Positions 17,922 to 26,815 of a DNA stretch of 64,000 nt are shown piece by piece. Each line of letters begins with the position of its first letter. Position 1 is the first letter of the stretch. The DNA is taken from NCBI RefSeq assembly GCF_008704495.1, contig NZ_CP023699.1, positions 4,650,001 through 4,714,000 of the forward strand. Direction: 5' to 3'. The notes below the pieces were generated by a model. It was not told where the DNA came from. It did no database searches and saw only the letters and a list, made by a program, of their open reading frames with translations. The position numbers and the translations under genes are program-made. This DNA comes from Streptomyces kanamyceticus. Its GTDB lineage: Bacteria > Actinomycetota > Actinomycetes > Streptomycetales > Streptomycetaceae.

Positions 17922-18719
17922 TCACCCGGCGCTCAGCAGCCCGTCCGCGAGACCGATCACCACCGGCAGCACCCCGACCGCCACGAACGCGGGCAAGAAG
18001 CACAGCCCCACGGGCGCCGTCATCAGCACCGCCGCTCTCCGCGCCCCGGCCGTCGCCGTACGTCCCCGATCGGCCCGCGCGTCCGCGGCGACACGCGCCA
18101 CCGGTTCCGCGGCCGGGGCGCCTGACTCGCCCATCCGCTCCAGGAGCCGCGCCAGCGCCCCGGCGCCAGGTATCGCCCCCAACTGCCGCCACGCCTCTCC
18201 TGGTTCGGCGCCGAACCTCAACTCGGCGGCGCCCCGCGCCAGACACGCACCTACCGGCCCCCTCAGCGACTCCCCGACGGCTTGCGCGGCCGCCACAGGG
18301 CTCGCCCCAGCGGCGACGCAGGCCGCCAACAGATCCGCCGCCAGAGGCAGTTGCCGCGCCGCCTCCGGGTCATGCCTCTGTCCTGCCGTCCCGGCCTCAC
18401 GCCCCCGCCGCCAGCGCCACACCCCGTACCCGGCAGCCACCCCCACGAGAAACCCCGGCGCCCCGCCCACCAGGACATATCCCGCACTCACCGCCCCGGA
18501 CACCGCGAGCCACCCACGCGCCCCGTCCAGCCGCCTCAGCCACCGCACCCGGCCCAGCCCCCGCCGTGCCCGCGCCGGAGGCCTCAACGCCCTCCCCAGC
18601 GCCTCCTCGGCCCTCCTCCGCACCGCCCTCTCGCGCCGCGCCGCCGCCACCGTCAGCACCACCCAGACCACGGCCGCCACACCCCACACGACCGCCCCCG
18701 GTCCGTGCACACCGCTCAT
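17922..18719 (-). CDS. TadC-like inner-membrane platform protein (type II secretion F domain)
   Basis: 265 residues from the ATG at 18719 (GGAGGGGC upstream; overlaps the end of tadB). Hydrophobic segments near residues 7-25, 65-100 and at the C-terminus (LMTAPVGLCFLPAFVAVGVLPVV) flank a cytoplasmic helical domain with LAADLLAACVAAGASPVAA, typical of T2SSF/GspF platform proteins. With TadB it should anchor the TadA ATPase and drive pilus subunit insertion. Confidence 0.82.
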   Translation of the reverse strand: MSGVHGPGAVVWGVAAVVWVVLTVAAARRERAVRRRAEEALGRALRPPARARRGLGRVRWLRRLDGARGWLAVSGAVSAGYVLVGGAPGFLVGVAAGYGVWRWRRGREAGTAGQRHDPEAARQLPLAADLLAACVAAGASPVAAAQAVGESLRGPVGACLARGAAELRFGAEPGEAWRQLGAIPGAGALARLLERMGESGAPAAEPVARVAADARADRGRTATAGARRAAVLMTAPVGLCFLPAFVAVGVLPVVIGLADGLLSAG

Positions 18720-19573
18720 CGCCCCTCCGCCCCTCGTACGATCCGCAGCGCCCACCACACCCCGGCGCCCTCCAGCACTCCGCCCGTCGCCAGGCAGCCA
18801 AGGCCCGCTCCCGTGTGCAGCAGCACCCTCAGGGGGTCCGCGCCGAGCGCCGTGCCCATCAGCAGTCCGAGCAGCGGCAGCCCCGCGAGCAGCACGGCCG
18901 TCGACCGGGCGCCCGCCAACTGAGCTCGCAGGTCGGCTCGTTGATCACGCTCCGAGCGCAGCGCGGCCTCCAGGCGTTCGAGCCCCGCCGCGAGCCCCGC
19001 ACCGCGATCCACCGCCACCCGCCAGCACGCCGCGAGCCCGAGCAGCCCCTCGGCGCCTGGCTCCTTCGCCGCGTCCCCCAGCGCCCCGGGAACGTCCCCG
19101 CCGAACCGCGCCGCCGCCAACACCCCACTCCGCGCCGCACCACTCCCATCCCGTGCCTCCGCCTCACCGAGCGCCACCCGCAGCGCCTCCCCCGGCTGCC
19201 GCCCCGCCCGCACCTCACCCGCGAGCACCCCGCACAGCTCGATCACCGCGGCACCCCGCCGCTCCCGCGCACGCCGCGCCTGCCCGGCCCTCCGCACGCG
19301 CCGCGCGAGCGGCACCCCTGCCGCCCCCAGGACCACCGGCACCACCGACTCCCCCAGCAGCGCGAGGCCCAACCCGGCCGCCAGGCACCACCATTCGTGC
19401 CGCACCCGCCCCCGCCCGGCCGCGACGGCTCTTCGCCAGGACCAGCCATCCGTCTTCTGCGGCCCTCCGCTCCCGAGCACGACCCGCACCCGTCGGGCCC
19501 ACGGGTCCCTCGCTCCCATCAGCCAGGCCGCGCTGCCCGCGCACAGGGCAGCAGCCCACGTCGGCGTACTCAC
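18716..19573 (-). CDS. TadB-like inner-membrane platform protein (type II secretion F domain)
   Basis: 285 residues, GTG start at 19573 coupled to the tadA stop (GTGA). T2SSF signature LCGVLAGEVRAGRQPGEAL in the middle, with membrane segments at about 5-20, 65-88 and 225-275. It is a partner of the TadC-like protein downstream; both are short compared with the E. coli GspF family, as usual for Tad systems. Confidence 0.83.
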   Translation of the reverse strand: MSTPTWAAALCAGSAAWLMGARDPWARRVRVVLGSGGPQKTDGWSWRRAVAAGRGRVRHEWWCLAAGLGLALLGESVVPVVLGAAGVPLARRVRRAGQARRARERRGAAVIELCGVLAGEVRAGRQPGEALRVALGEAEARDGSGAARSGVLAAARFGGDVPGALGDAAKEPGAEGLLGLAACWRVAVDRGAGLAAGLERLEAALRSERDQRADLRAQLAGARSTAVLLAGLPLLGLLMGTALGADPLRVLLHTGAGLGCLATGGVLEGAGVWWALRIVRGAEGR

Positions 19574-20745
19574 AGCGCATCACCCCAAGCCCCGCCCCCG
19601 AGGAGCGAGTTCAGCCGCGGCCACCCCGACTCCCTGACGAACGCCCCCTCTCCCCACCGCAGCGCGGGCACGGTGACCACCAGCCCCGAAGCGGCCCGCT
19701 CCAGCACGCGCACCTCGGCGATCCTGCGTCGGCCCGCGCGGTCGCGTACGAGATGGATCACCACCGAGAGCGCCGCCGCCAACTGGCTGTGCAGGGCGGC
19801 ACGGTCGAGCCCCGCGGCCGTACCCAGGGCTTCGAGCCGGGCGGGCACGTCCCCCGCGGCGTTGGCGTGCACCGTGCCGCAGCCGCCCTCATGGCCCGTG
19901 TTCAGCGCGGCCAGCAGATGGGTCACCTCCGGGCCCCGCACCTCGCCGACCACCAGCCGGTCGGGCCGCATCCGCAGCGCCTGGCGGACCAGGTCGTCCA
20001 GGCCGACGAGACCGACCCCTTCCTGGTTCGCCGGCCTGGCCTCGAGGCGCACCACGTGGGGGTGGTCGGGCCTCAACTCCGCCGAGTCCTCGGCGAGTAC
20101 GATCCGCTCCTTGGGCCCGACCAGGCCGAGCAGCGCGCTCAGCAACGTCGTCTTGCCGCTGCCCGTGCCCCCGCTGATCAGGAAGGAGAGACGGGCATCG
20201 AGCAGGGCCCGCAGCACCCGGTCGCCACCGGGCGGCACCGTCCCCGCCGCGATCAGTTCCGCGAGGGTGAAGGCGCGCGGCCGCACGACCCGCAGCGCGA
20301 GGCAGGTCGACCCCACGGCCACCGGCGGCAGGACCGCGTGCAGCCGTGTCCCGTCCGGGAGCCGGGCGTCCACCCAGGGCCTCGCGTCGTCGAGCCGACG
20401 GCCCGCCACGGCCGCGAGGCGTTGCGCGAGCCGCCGCACCGCCGCCGCGTCCCGGAAGGTCACCTCGGTGAGCTCCAGGCCGCCGCCCCGGTCCACCCAC
20501 ACCCGGTCGGGCGCGGAGACCAGGACGTCGGTCACCGACTCGTCCGCGAGCAGCGGCTCAAGGGGTCCGGCCCCCACCAGCTCCGAGCGCAACTGCGCGG
20601 CCGCTCCGAGGACTTCCGCGTCACCGAGCACCTTGCCCTGCGCCCTGAGCGCTTCCGCCACCCGCGCCGGGGTGGGCTCCGTGCCGCTCTCGGCGAGCCA
20701 CTGCCTGACCCCGTCCAGCATGCGTGCCCCGACCACCGCGCTCAT
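19570..20745 (-). CDS. tadA: TadA/CpaF-type secretion ATPase
   Basis: 391 residues from the ATG at 20745, which overlaps the stop of the upstream ssd gene (ATGA). Hexameric traffic ATPase with Walker A ISGGTGSGKTTLLSALL (about 192-208), aspartate box ERIVLAEDSAELRP, Walker B-like DRLVVGEVRGPE and the histidine box GHEGGCGTVHANAA. It powers assembly or secretion through the TadB/TadC platform. N-terminal 35 codons of an upstream extension are Arg/Gly-rich and were excluded. Confidence 0.92.
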   Translation of the reverse strand: MSAVVGARMLDGVRQWLAESGTEPTPARVAEALRAQGKVLGDAEVLGAAAQLRSELVGAGPLEPLLADESVTDVLVSAPDRVWVDRGGGLELTEVTFRDAAAVRRLAQRLAAVAGRRLDDARPWVDARLPDGTRLHAVLPPVAVGSTCLALRVVRPRAFTLAELIAAGTVPPGGDRVLRALLDARLSFLISGGTGSGKTTLLSALLGLVGPKERIVLAEDSAELRPDHPHVVRLEARPANQEGVGLVGLDDLVRQALRMRPDRLVVGEVRGPEVTHLLAALNTGHEGGCGTVHANAAGDVPARLEALGTAAGLDRAALHSQLAAALSVVIHLVRDRAGRRRIAEVRVLERAASGLVVTVPALRWGEGAFVRESGWPRLNSLLGGGAWGDAL

Positions 20746-21890
20746 GCGCCGCCTCCCGCCGTGCTGTCCACCGGAACCCGGTCCCAGAAGGCGGCACAGA
20801 ACCGCGCCAGCGGTCCGCGCGCGACGCCCCCGGGCGGCACCCCGCCGCACTGCGCGGCCAAGAGCCCTGCCTCCCAGGGGACTTCACCGACCAGCGGCAG
20901 CCCGAGCAGCCGCGCGACCTCCTCGGCATCGAACCCGCCGGAAGCGCCGTGCCCACCGATCCCGGCCCCCGCGCCCCCGGCGACGACCACCCGCAGATCG
21001 CGCAGCACCATCCCCGCAGCGGACGCCACCCGCCGCGCCCCCGCCACGGCGCGCAGCTCCGCGGGCACCACGAGAAGCCCCAGATCCACCTGGTCCAACG
21101 CCTCGGCGACCGCCTCGTCCACGCGGCGCGGCAGGTCCACGACCACCACGCCGCCGCGCCTGCGGGCGGCCGCGACGACCGCTCGTACGGCCTCCGGGGC
21201 GACGGCCACCAGGTCGCCCCTGTCCCAGCTCAGCACCCGCAGCGCGTGCAGCTCCGGCAGGGATTCCTCAAGGGCGCCGCCGCCGACCCTGCCCCTGGAC
21301 GCGGCGAAGGCGGGCCACCGCAGGCCGTCGGCGCTCTCGCCGCCCAGCAGGACGTCGAGGCCACCGCCCAGCGGGTCGGCGTCGACGAGCATCGTGCGCC
21401 GCCCGGCCCGCGCCGCCGTGACCGCGAGGGCGCAGGCCAGGGTCGATGCCCCGGCCCCGCCGCGCCCGCCGATGACCCCGACGGTGAGCGCGGGCCTGCC
21501 CACGCCCTCGGCCACGTCGGCGATGCGGTCCACGAGCCACTGCTCGCCGTCGGGCAGGACCAGCACGTGGTCGGCGCCGATCTCCACGGCCCGCTGCCAG
21601 ATCCCGGAATCGTCCTGGTCCCGTCCGACGAGGACGACCCCGCGGCGGCGCGCGGCCCCGCGCACCCGGTCCACCGCGTCGTCCCCGACGAGCACGAGCG
21701 GCGCCGAGTCCCAGCCTTCTCTCCCCTTGGGCCCGCCGTGGTGCACCTCGGGCCGTGCCCCCGCGGCGGCGCACAGCCGCAGCAGGTCGTCTAGCAGCTC
21801 CACGTCCTCCGTGACGATCAGCGGTCCGCTCTGCCGTCCGTCGGGCGCTGTCGCCCTGTCGTGTGAAATGACTCCACCCACGATCTCCAT
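20742..21890 (-). CDS. TadZ/CpaE-like protein (septum-site determining Ssd family)
   Basis: 382 residues from the ATG at 21890 (GAGAGGGGG just upstream). It has an N-terminal receiver-like region (about 1-110) and a MinD/ParA-type ATPase domain. The P-loop is atypical: GGRGGAGASTLACALA has arginine instead of the signature lysine and alanine instead of the P-loop lysine, which is characteristic of TadZ/Ssd proteins and suggests weak or no ATP hydrolysis. A later motif, VVVVDLPRRVDEAV, supplies Walker B. In mycobacteria the orthologue Ssd affects septum placement; in Tad systems TadZ positions the machine. It heads the tad operon here. Confidence 0.87.
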   Translation of the reverse strand: MEIVGGVISHDRATAPDGRQSGPLIVTEDVELLDDLLRLCAAAGARPEVHHGGPKGREGWDSAPLVLVGDDAVDRVRGAARRRGVVLVGRDQDDSGIWQRAVEIGADHVLVLPDGEQWLVDRIADVAEGVGRPALTVGVIGGRGGAGASTLACALAVTAARAGRRTMLVDADPLGGGLDVLLGGESADGLRWPAFAASRGRVGGGALEESLPELHALRVLSWDRGDLVAVAPEAVRAVVAAARRRGGVVVVDLPRRVDEAVAEALDQVDLGLLVVPAELRAVAGARRVASAAGMVLRDLRVVVAGGAGAGIGGHGASGGFDAEEVARLLGLPLVGEVPWEAGLLAAQCGGVPPGGVARGPLARFCAAFWDRVPVDSTAGGGA

Positions 21891-22402
21891 CCCCCTCTCA
21901 CCGCAAGCCCTTGTGAATGCCACGTCCCGCAGCCCGCGGAGAACCGGACAAAGCAATCCGGCCATGAACTTCGCGAGTGGAACGGGCGGAATCAGCGTGC
22001 AGCGGTCCGGGAAATCGTGTGGATCTTGGTCAATAACTGTGGACAAGGCGGTTGCTGTGAATATCCCCGTCACCCATACCAGTGACATCCCGGCGACTTC
22101 CGCAGCGCAGCCTCACGACTACGCACAGTGACGAATTCTGGGCAGAGCAACAGAACGCCGCGAGGGCGATCTGCTGGGCCGGTAGGCCGATTGAGCGATC
22201 ATCGGAGGGTTGAAAACCCATCCGGACATGCGACGACCCCCGCCGGGGGGGAGAGCGGGGGTCGTCCCCACGGTCCGACTCGGGGGGGGAGGAGCCAGAC
22301 CGGGTTAGCACGGTCGCGAACGATCCGTGACTTCCATGGTGTACCCGAGAGCCTTCTCAGGCAAACCCACGCGCCTCAGCTTACGCCGAATGGTGGGCGC
22401 CT
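21891..22402. promoter_or_regulatory. Divergent intergenic region between the tad operon and the HAD gene
   Basis: About 510 bp with no credible gene. It should hold both promoters. Notable items are a perfect TTGTCCACA (minus strand, 22038-22046), which equals the Streptomyces DnaA-box consensus, a GC hairpin at 22233-22265, and two long G-runs (22245-22251 and 22281-22289). Confidence 0.5.
22233..22265. other. GC-rich hairpin upstream of the HAD gene
   Basis: Perfect 11-bp stem (22233-22243 with 22255-22265) around an 11-nt G/A-rich loop, within the divergent region and 140 bp before the HAD gene. It could be an attenuator, a terminator of a short transcript, or part of a small RNA. Confidence 0.5.
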
Positions 22403-23227
22403 ATGCTCGGGCTCGTGGAAAACCACTCCTTGCCTCGCACTGCCGCGTTCTTTGACCTGGACAAGACGGTCATTGCGAAGTCGAGCACGCTCACCTTCAG
22501 CAAGTCGTTCTACCAAGGCGGCCTGATCAACCGCAGGGCAGTACTGCGCACCGCGTACGCGCAGTTCGTCTTCCTCGCGGGCGGAGCCGACCACGACCAG
22601 ATGGAGCGGATGCGCGAGTACCTGTCCGCACTGTGCCGCGGATGGAACGTGCAACAGGTCAAAGAGATCGTCGCGGAGACCCTGCACGACCTGATCGACC
22701 CGATCATCTACGACGAGGCCGCGTCCCTCATCGAGGAGCACCACACCGCGGGCCGCGACGTCGTCATCGTCTCCACGTCGGGCGCCGAGGTCGTCGAGCC
22801 GATCGGCGAACTCCTCGGCGCGGACCGGGTGGTGGCGACCCGCATGGTGGTCGGCGAGGACGGCTGCTTCACCGGCGAGGTGGAGTACTACGCGTACGGC
22901 CCCACCAAGGCCGAGGCCATCAAGGATCTCGCGCGGTCGGAGGGGTACGACCTCGACCGCTGCTTCGCCTACAGCGACTCGGCGACCGACCTGCCGATGC
23001 TCCAGTCCGTCGGAAACCCCTTCGCGGTCAATCCGGACCGGGCGCTGCGCAAGGAGGCCCTCGCGCGTGAGTGGCCGATCCTCGACTTCCACCGGCCCGT
23101 GCGCCTGAAACAGCGCCTGCCCGCGCCGCCGCGCCCCGCCCTGGTGGCGGCGGCCGCGGTCGGCGCGGCGGCGGCCACGGCGGGGCTCGTCTGGCTCGCC
23201 ACCCGCCGCCGTGCGGCCGCCGGTTGA
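22403..23227 (+). CDS. HAD-superfamily phosphatase (HAD-IB, SerB-like) with C-terminal membrane helix
   Basis: 274 residues. HAD motif I DLDKTVIAKSS (nucleophile aspartate about residue 19), motif II VIVSTSGAEV, and motif IV YSDSATDLPML. This matches the phosphoserine-phosphatase-like HAD-IB group found beside tad/ssd loci in actinobacteria. Residues about 245-266 (AAAAVGAAAATAGLVWLA) form one membrane segment before an Arg-rich end, so it is probably membrane-anchored with the catalytic domain in the cytoplasm. Substrate unknown. Start ATG 22403 has GGTGGG nine bases upstream; a GTG at 22415 preceded by TATGCT would fit a leaderless start. Confidence 0.82.
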   Translation: MLGLVENHSLPRTAAFFDLDKTVIAKSSTLTFSKSFYQGGLINRRAVLRTAYAQFVFLAGGADHDQMERMREYLSALCRGWNVQQVKEIVAETLHDLIDPIIYDEAASLIEEHHTAGRDVVIVSTSGAEVVEPIGELLGADRVVATRMVVGEDGCFTGEVEYYAYGPTKAEAIKDLARSEGYDLDRCFAYSDSATDLPMLQSVGNPFAVNPDRALRKEALAREWPILDFHRPVRLKQRLPAPPRPALVAAAAVGAAAATAGLVWLATRRRAAAG

Positions 23228-23592
23228 CCAGGCCGAAACCGCCCGCCCGTTTCATGCCTATTTGAACCTAAAAGTAAAGAAGTGCAGCCAGGACTTCCGC
23301 TTACTCCAGGACAGGAGTACAAAGGAGTCAACGGCCCGCGAGACCAAGGACATCCGAGAGGATTACCTTTAAACGCAACCAAGGCCCCACGGACCGAAGC
23401 ATGAACACCGAGCACCCACGCGACGTCGACCCGTCGATTACGGGCCAGCCGCACCAGGTGACGGGCAACGTCCCGACCTGATGGGCAAACTTCGAGGACG
23501 CTTGGTAACCCGGTGGACATGCCAGCGGCGGTACGGATTCCGTACCGCCGCAACCCTTTGTCCGGGCCCTGAGCCGTCCCGCCCGCGCGCCC
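23228..23592. terminator. Convergent intergenic region with perfect hairpin at 23525-23551
   Basis: 365 bp between two converging genes. A perfect 12-bp stem with a 3-nt ATT loop (23525-23536 with 23540-23551) would serve as a terminator for the Fic-like gene and possibly for both. The part near 23260-23370 is AT-richer than its surroundings and has no gene I can support. Confidence 0.7.
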
Positions 23593-24408
23593 TTACGCCG
23601 CGCCGCGCTGCATCGCCTCACAGACCGCCGTCGACTCCCTGACACCCAGCTCGACCGACGTTCCGCAGTACGCGATCCAGGCCGCCATGCCCTCCGGAGT
23701 GCCCGACGCGTAGCCGTCGAGCGCCGCCACGTAGGCCGCCCTGCCCTGCTCCGCGTGCCCGGCCTCAGCCGGGCAGATCGACTTCGGGTCGAGGCCGCTG
23801 CCCACCAGGACGATGCGCTCGGCGGCCCGCGCGACCAGGCCGTTGTGCGAACCGAAGGGCCGCAGGCTGAGCAGCTCGCCGTGGACCACGGCGGCCATCA
23901 CCAGCGCCGGTGCCGAACTGCCCGCGATGATCAGCTGCGACAGGCCCTCCAGGCGGCCCGCCACCTCGTCCGCGTCCGGCAGATCCAGCTCGACCAGCGG
24001 TTCGTCGACGGGCTCGCCCGCAAGACGCGGCCGCCCCGCCGTCTCGTCGGCGTCGGCCGCGGCGACCAGGTGCAGGCGCGCGAGGACCCGCAGCGGCGAC
24101 TGCCGCCAGATGGACAGGAGTTGGCCCGCCTCCGCGGTCAGGCGCAGGGCGGCACCGACGGTGCGGGCCTCGCCGTCGCCGCTGAAGTCGCTGCGTCGAC
24201 GGACCTCCTCCAGGGCCCACTCCGCTCCGGAGAGCGCCGCGGAGCCGCGCGCTCCGCGCAGCGCCGCCTCGGAGGTGATCTCGTTGCTGCGGCGCCGCAT
24301 GATCCGGTGTCCGTAGACCCGGTCCACGGCCTTGCGCACGGAGTCCACGGAGTCACCCACGCCGGGCAGCCCGGCCAGGGCTCCGAGCGGGTCAGCTGTC
24401 GTACTCAT
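23593..24408 (-). CDS. Fic-fold protein with degenerate active-site motif
   Basis: 271 residues from the ATG at 24408. The stretch VVHGELLSLRPFGSHNGLVARAAERI (about residues 175-200, described here by key residues) aligns with the Fic motif H-P-F-x-x-G-N-G-R-x-x-R: the P-F, N-G and final arginine are kept, but the catalytic histidine is arginine and the first glycine of GNGR is histidine. It should therefore be unable to transfer AMP in the usual way. The N-terminus contains a helical region with conserved SEAALRGARGSAA resembling Fic-family N-terminal helices. Divergent from the ATPase gene at 24510. Likely a structural or regulatory Fic relative; function unknown. Confidence 0.6.
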   Translation of the reverse strand: MSTTADPLGALAGLPGVGDSVDSVRKAVDRVYGHRIMRRRSNEITSEAALRGARGSAALSGAEWALEEVRRRSDFSGDGEARTVGAALRLTAEAGQLLSIWRQSPLRVLARLHLVAAADADETAGRPRLAGEPVDEPLVELDLPDADEVAGRLEGLSQLIIAGSSAPALVMAAVVHGELLSLRPFGSHNGLVARAAERIVLVGSGLDPKSICPAEAGHAEQGRAAYVAALDGYASGTPEGMAAWIAYCGTSVELGVRESTAVCEAMQRGAA

Positions 24409-24509
24409 GAGTACGACCCTACGTACTCCAGGGCGCCGCTCCACGAAGGAGTGGTCTTCTTCACGCGGACCGAGTACTACATGTAGCCGACCAGCTACGC
24501 TACGTGGTT

Positions 24510-25490
24510 ATGAAAATCGCTTTCGTAGGGAAGGGCGGCAGCGGCAAGACCACGCTGTCCTCGCTCTTCATCCGACATCTCGCCGCCACCGGCGCGCCCG
24601 TCATCGCGGTGGACGCCGACATCAACCAGCACCTGGGCCCCGCGCTCGGCCTCGACGAGGCGGAGGCCGCCGAGCTGCCCGCCATGGGCGCGCGCCTGCC
24701 CCTCATCAAGGACTACCTGCGGGGCTCCAACCCGCGGATCGCCTCCGCCGACACGATGATCAAGACGACGCCGCCGGGTGAGGGCTCGCGACTGCTGCGG
24801 GTGCGCGAGGACAACCCCGTCTACGACGCGTGCGCGCGACAGGTGGAACTCGACGGCGGCGCCGTGCGTTTGATGGTCACCGGGCCGTTCACCGAAGCCG
24901 ACCTCGGTGTCGCCTGCTACCACTCCAAGACGGGAGCGGTGGAGCTGTGCCTGAACCACCTGGTCGACGGCCGTGACGAGTACGCGGTCGTGGACATGAC
25001 CGCAGGCTCGGACTCCTTCGCCTCCGGCATGTTCACGCGCTTCGACATGACGTTCCTGGTGGCCGAGCCGACGAAGAAGGGAGTCTCCGTCTATCGCCAG
25101 TACAAGGAGTACGCACGGGACTTCGGCGTCGACCTCAAGGTCGTCGGCAACAAGGTGCAGGGCGAGGACGACCTGGACTTCCTGCGCGAGCAGGTGGGCG
25201 ACGACCTCCTGGTGACCGTCGGCCACTCGGACTGGGTGCGCGCCATGGAGAAGGGCCGCCCGCCCCGCTTCGAGCTCCTGGAGGAGGACAACCAGCGCTC
25301 CCTGCGGACGCTTCAGGCCGCCGTCGACGCCACGTACGAGCGAAGGGACTGGGAGCGCTACACCCGCCAGATGGTCCACTTCCACCGGAAGAACGCGCAG
25401 AGCTGGGGCAACGAGCGGACGGGTGCCGACCTGGCCGACCAGGTCGACCCCGACTTCGTCCTGCGCGAGCGGATCACCGCCTCGGCGTGA
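24510..25490 (+). CDS. CooC/ParA-like P-loop ATPase
   Basis: 326 residues. SIMIBI-class ATPase with deviant Walker A FVGKGGSGKTTLSSLF at the N-terminus, AVDADINQHLG (Walker A'), and YAVVDMTAGSDSF (switch/Walker B). This pattern resembles CooC-type nickel-insertion and carbon-monoxide-dehydrogenase accessory ATPases, but no metalloenzyme gene lies nearby, so the client is unknown. The ATG at 24510 lacks a ribosome-binding site and has TACGCT nine bases upstream, pointing to a leaderless message; the promoter region of 100 bp is shared with the divergent Fic-like gene. Confidence 0.8.
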   Translation: MKIAFVGKGGSGKTTLSSLFIRHLAATGAPVIAVDADINQHLGPALGLDEAEAAELPAMGARLPLIKDYLRGSNPRIASADTMIKTTPPGEGSRLLRVREDNPVYDACARQVELDGGAVRLMVTGPFTEADLGVACYHSKTGAVELCLNHLVDGRDEYAVVDMTAGSDSFASGMFTRFDMTFLVAEPTKKGVSVYRQYKEYARDFGVDLKVVGNKVQGEDDLDFLREQVGDDLLVTVGHSDWVRAMEKGRPPRFELLEEDNQRSLRTLQAAVDATYERRDWERYTRQMVHFHRKNAQSWGNERTGADLADQVDPDFVLRERITASA

Positions 25491-25531
25491 ACGCCCGCGC
25501 GGGATCGCCGACTTGACGGTGCTTTCGGGCG

Positions 25532-26815
25532 CTACGGCTTGACCGCCGGGGCGCCCGGGACGCCCTTCGGTGCCGGTGCGGGCCGGGCCGAGAGGAAGGC
25601 GGGCCAGCCCTCCTTCGGGGCCTTGCCCACCGGGAGCTTCGTCAGCTTCGCCAGTGTCTTCGGGTCCTGCGCGTCCAGCCAGTCCGAGAGCTGGCGGAAG
25701 GAGACACAGCGCACTTCGGGCTTGGTGCAGACCGACTTGATGGTCTCCTCGACGGCCCGCATGTACGTGCCGCCGTTCCAGGACTCGAAGTGGTTGCCGA
25801 TGATCAGCGGCGCGCGGTTGCCCTGGTAGGCGCGGTCGAAGCCCTGGAGCAGGCCGTCGCGCATCTGGTCGCCCCAGTACTCGTGCTTGGCGGGGTCGCC
25901 GTGCGAGGTCGACCCCGACTGGTTGACCATGAAGTTGTAGTCCATGGTCAGCGTCTCGAACTGGCGGCCTGGGACCGGGACGAGCTGCATCGACAGGTCC
26001 CAGAGCCCCTCCTTCTTCTTGGGCCACAGCTGGTTGTTGACCCCGCTGGTGTCGTAGCGGAAGCCCAGCTCCCGGGCGGCGCGCATGAAGTTCTTCTGCC
26101 CTTCGAGGCAGGGGGTGCGGGCGCCGACCAGTTCCTTGTCGTAGTCGAAGGGCAGCGGCTGCGCCTTCTTCATGCCCGTGTTCGTCTTCCACGCCTTCAC
26201 AAAGGACTTGGCCTGGTTGATCTCGCTCTTCCAGTCCTCGACCGACCACTCGCCGACGCCACGGCCCGCGCCGCAGAAGTGGCCGTTGAAGTGCGTGCCG
26301 ACCTCATTGCCCTCGAGCCAGGCGCCGCGGAGCTGGTCCACGGTGTCCTTGATTCCCTTGCGGTCGTTGAAGCCGATGTCCGAACTGCCCGCCAGGTGCT
26401 GCGGCGGCTTGTAGAGCTTGCGCTTCGCCTCGGGAAGCATGTACACGCCGCTGAGGAAGTACGTCATCGTGGCGTTGTTGCGCTGGGCGACCTTGCGGAA
26501 GTGGGAGAACAGCTTCTGGCTGTCCTCGCCCGCGCCGTCCCAGGAGAAGACCACGAACTGGGGTGGTTTCTGGCCGGGCTTGAGACGTTCGGCTCTCGCC
26601 AGGTGCGGCTGCTGGCCGGTGAACGCCGTGGAGCCGTCGCCGATCATGCGGACCGGGGCCTTGGGCGCCGCGGCGCCCGCCGCCTCCTTCGCACCGTGAG
26701 CGCCTTCCGCCGCGCCTTCGTCGGCGCCGGTGCCGCCCTCGGCACAGCCTGCCAGTACCGCGACGCACGCCACCAGGACGGTGAGGCTCGCGGCGATCCT
26801 CCGGGTGGCGGCCAT
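25532..26815 (-). CDS. Lipoprotein with polysaccharide-deacetylase (NodB) fold
   Basis: 427 residues. Signal peptide with lipobox VAVLAGC (cysteine near 24), then a Gly/Ala-rich linker and a catalytic-fold domain. FVVFSWDGAGED (about 89-100) stands where CE4 enzymes have TFDDG, and EVGTHFNGHFC (about 172-182) resembles the metal-binding H-x-x-x-H motif. The second aspartate of the canonical DD pair is glycine, so activity may be altered. It is likely anchored outside the membrane and could modify cell-wall or capsular glycans. ATG 26815 with a weak GGTGGG-type site. Convergent with the ATPase gene. Confidence 0.72.
   Translation of the reverse strand: MAATRRIAASLTVLVACVAVLAGCAEGGTGADEGAAEGAHGAKEAAGAAAPKAPVRMIGDGSTAFTGQQPHLARAERLKPGQKPPQFVVFSWDGAGEDSQKLFSHFRKVAQRNNATMTYFLSGVYMLPEAKRKLYKPPQHLAGSSDIGFNDRKGIKDTVDQLRGAWLEGNEVGTHFNGHFCGAGRGVGEWSVEDWKSEINQAKSFVKAWKTNTGMKKAQPLPFDYDKELVGARTPCLEGQKNFMRAARELGFRYDTSGVNNQLWPKKKEGLWDLSMQLVPVPGRQFETLTMDYNFMVNQSGSTSHGDPAKHEYWGDQMRDGLLQGFDRAYQGNRAPLIIGNHFESWNGGTYMRAVEETIKSVCTKPEVRCVSFRQLSDWLDAQDPKTLAKLTKLPVGKAPKEGWPAFLSARPAPAPKGVPGAPAVKP

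Noticed and set aside
16762..22131. Very long plus-strand open frame (1789 codons) opposite the tad operon, and similar frames opposite tmk (701-3862) and topA (3729-7079)
   Set aside because: Open frames on the opposite strand are expected at this GC content. The minus-strand frames have clear domains and start/stop couplings, and the plus-strand products are Arg/Pro/Ser-rich with no domains.
23401..23481. 26-codon frame starting MNTEHPRDVD in the convergent gap
   Set aside because: No good ribosome-binding site and no homology I can recall; too short to support.
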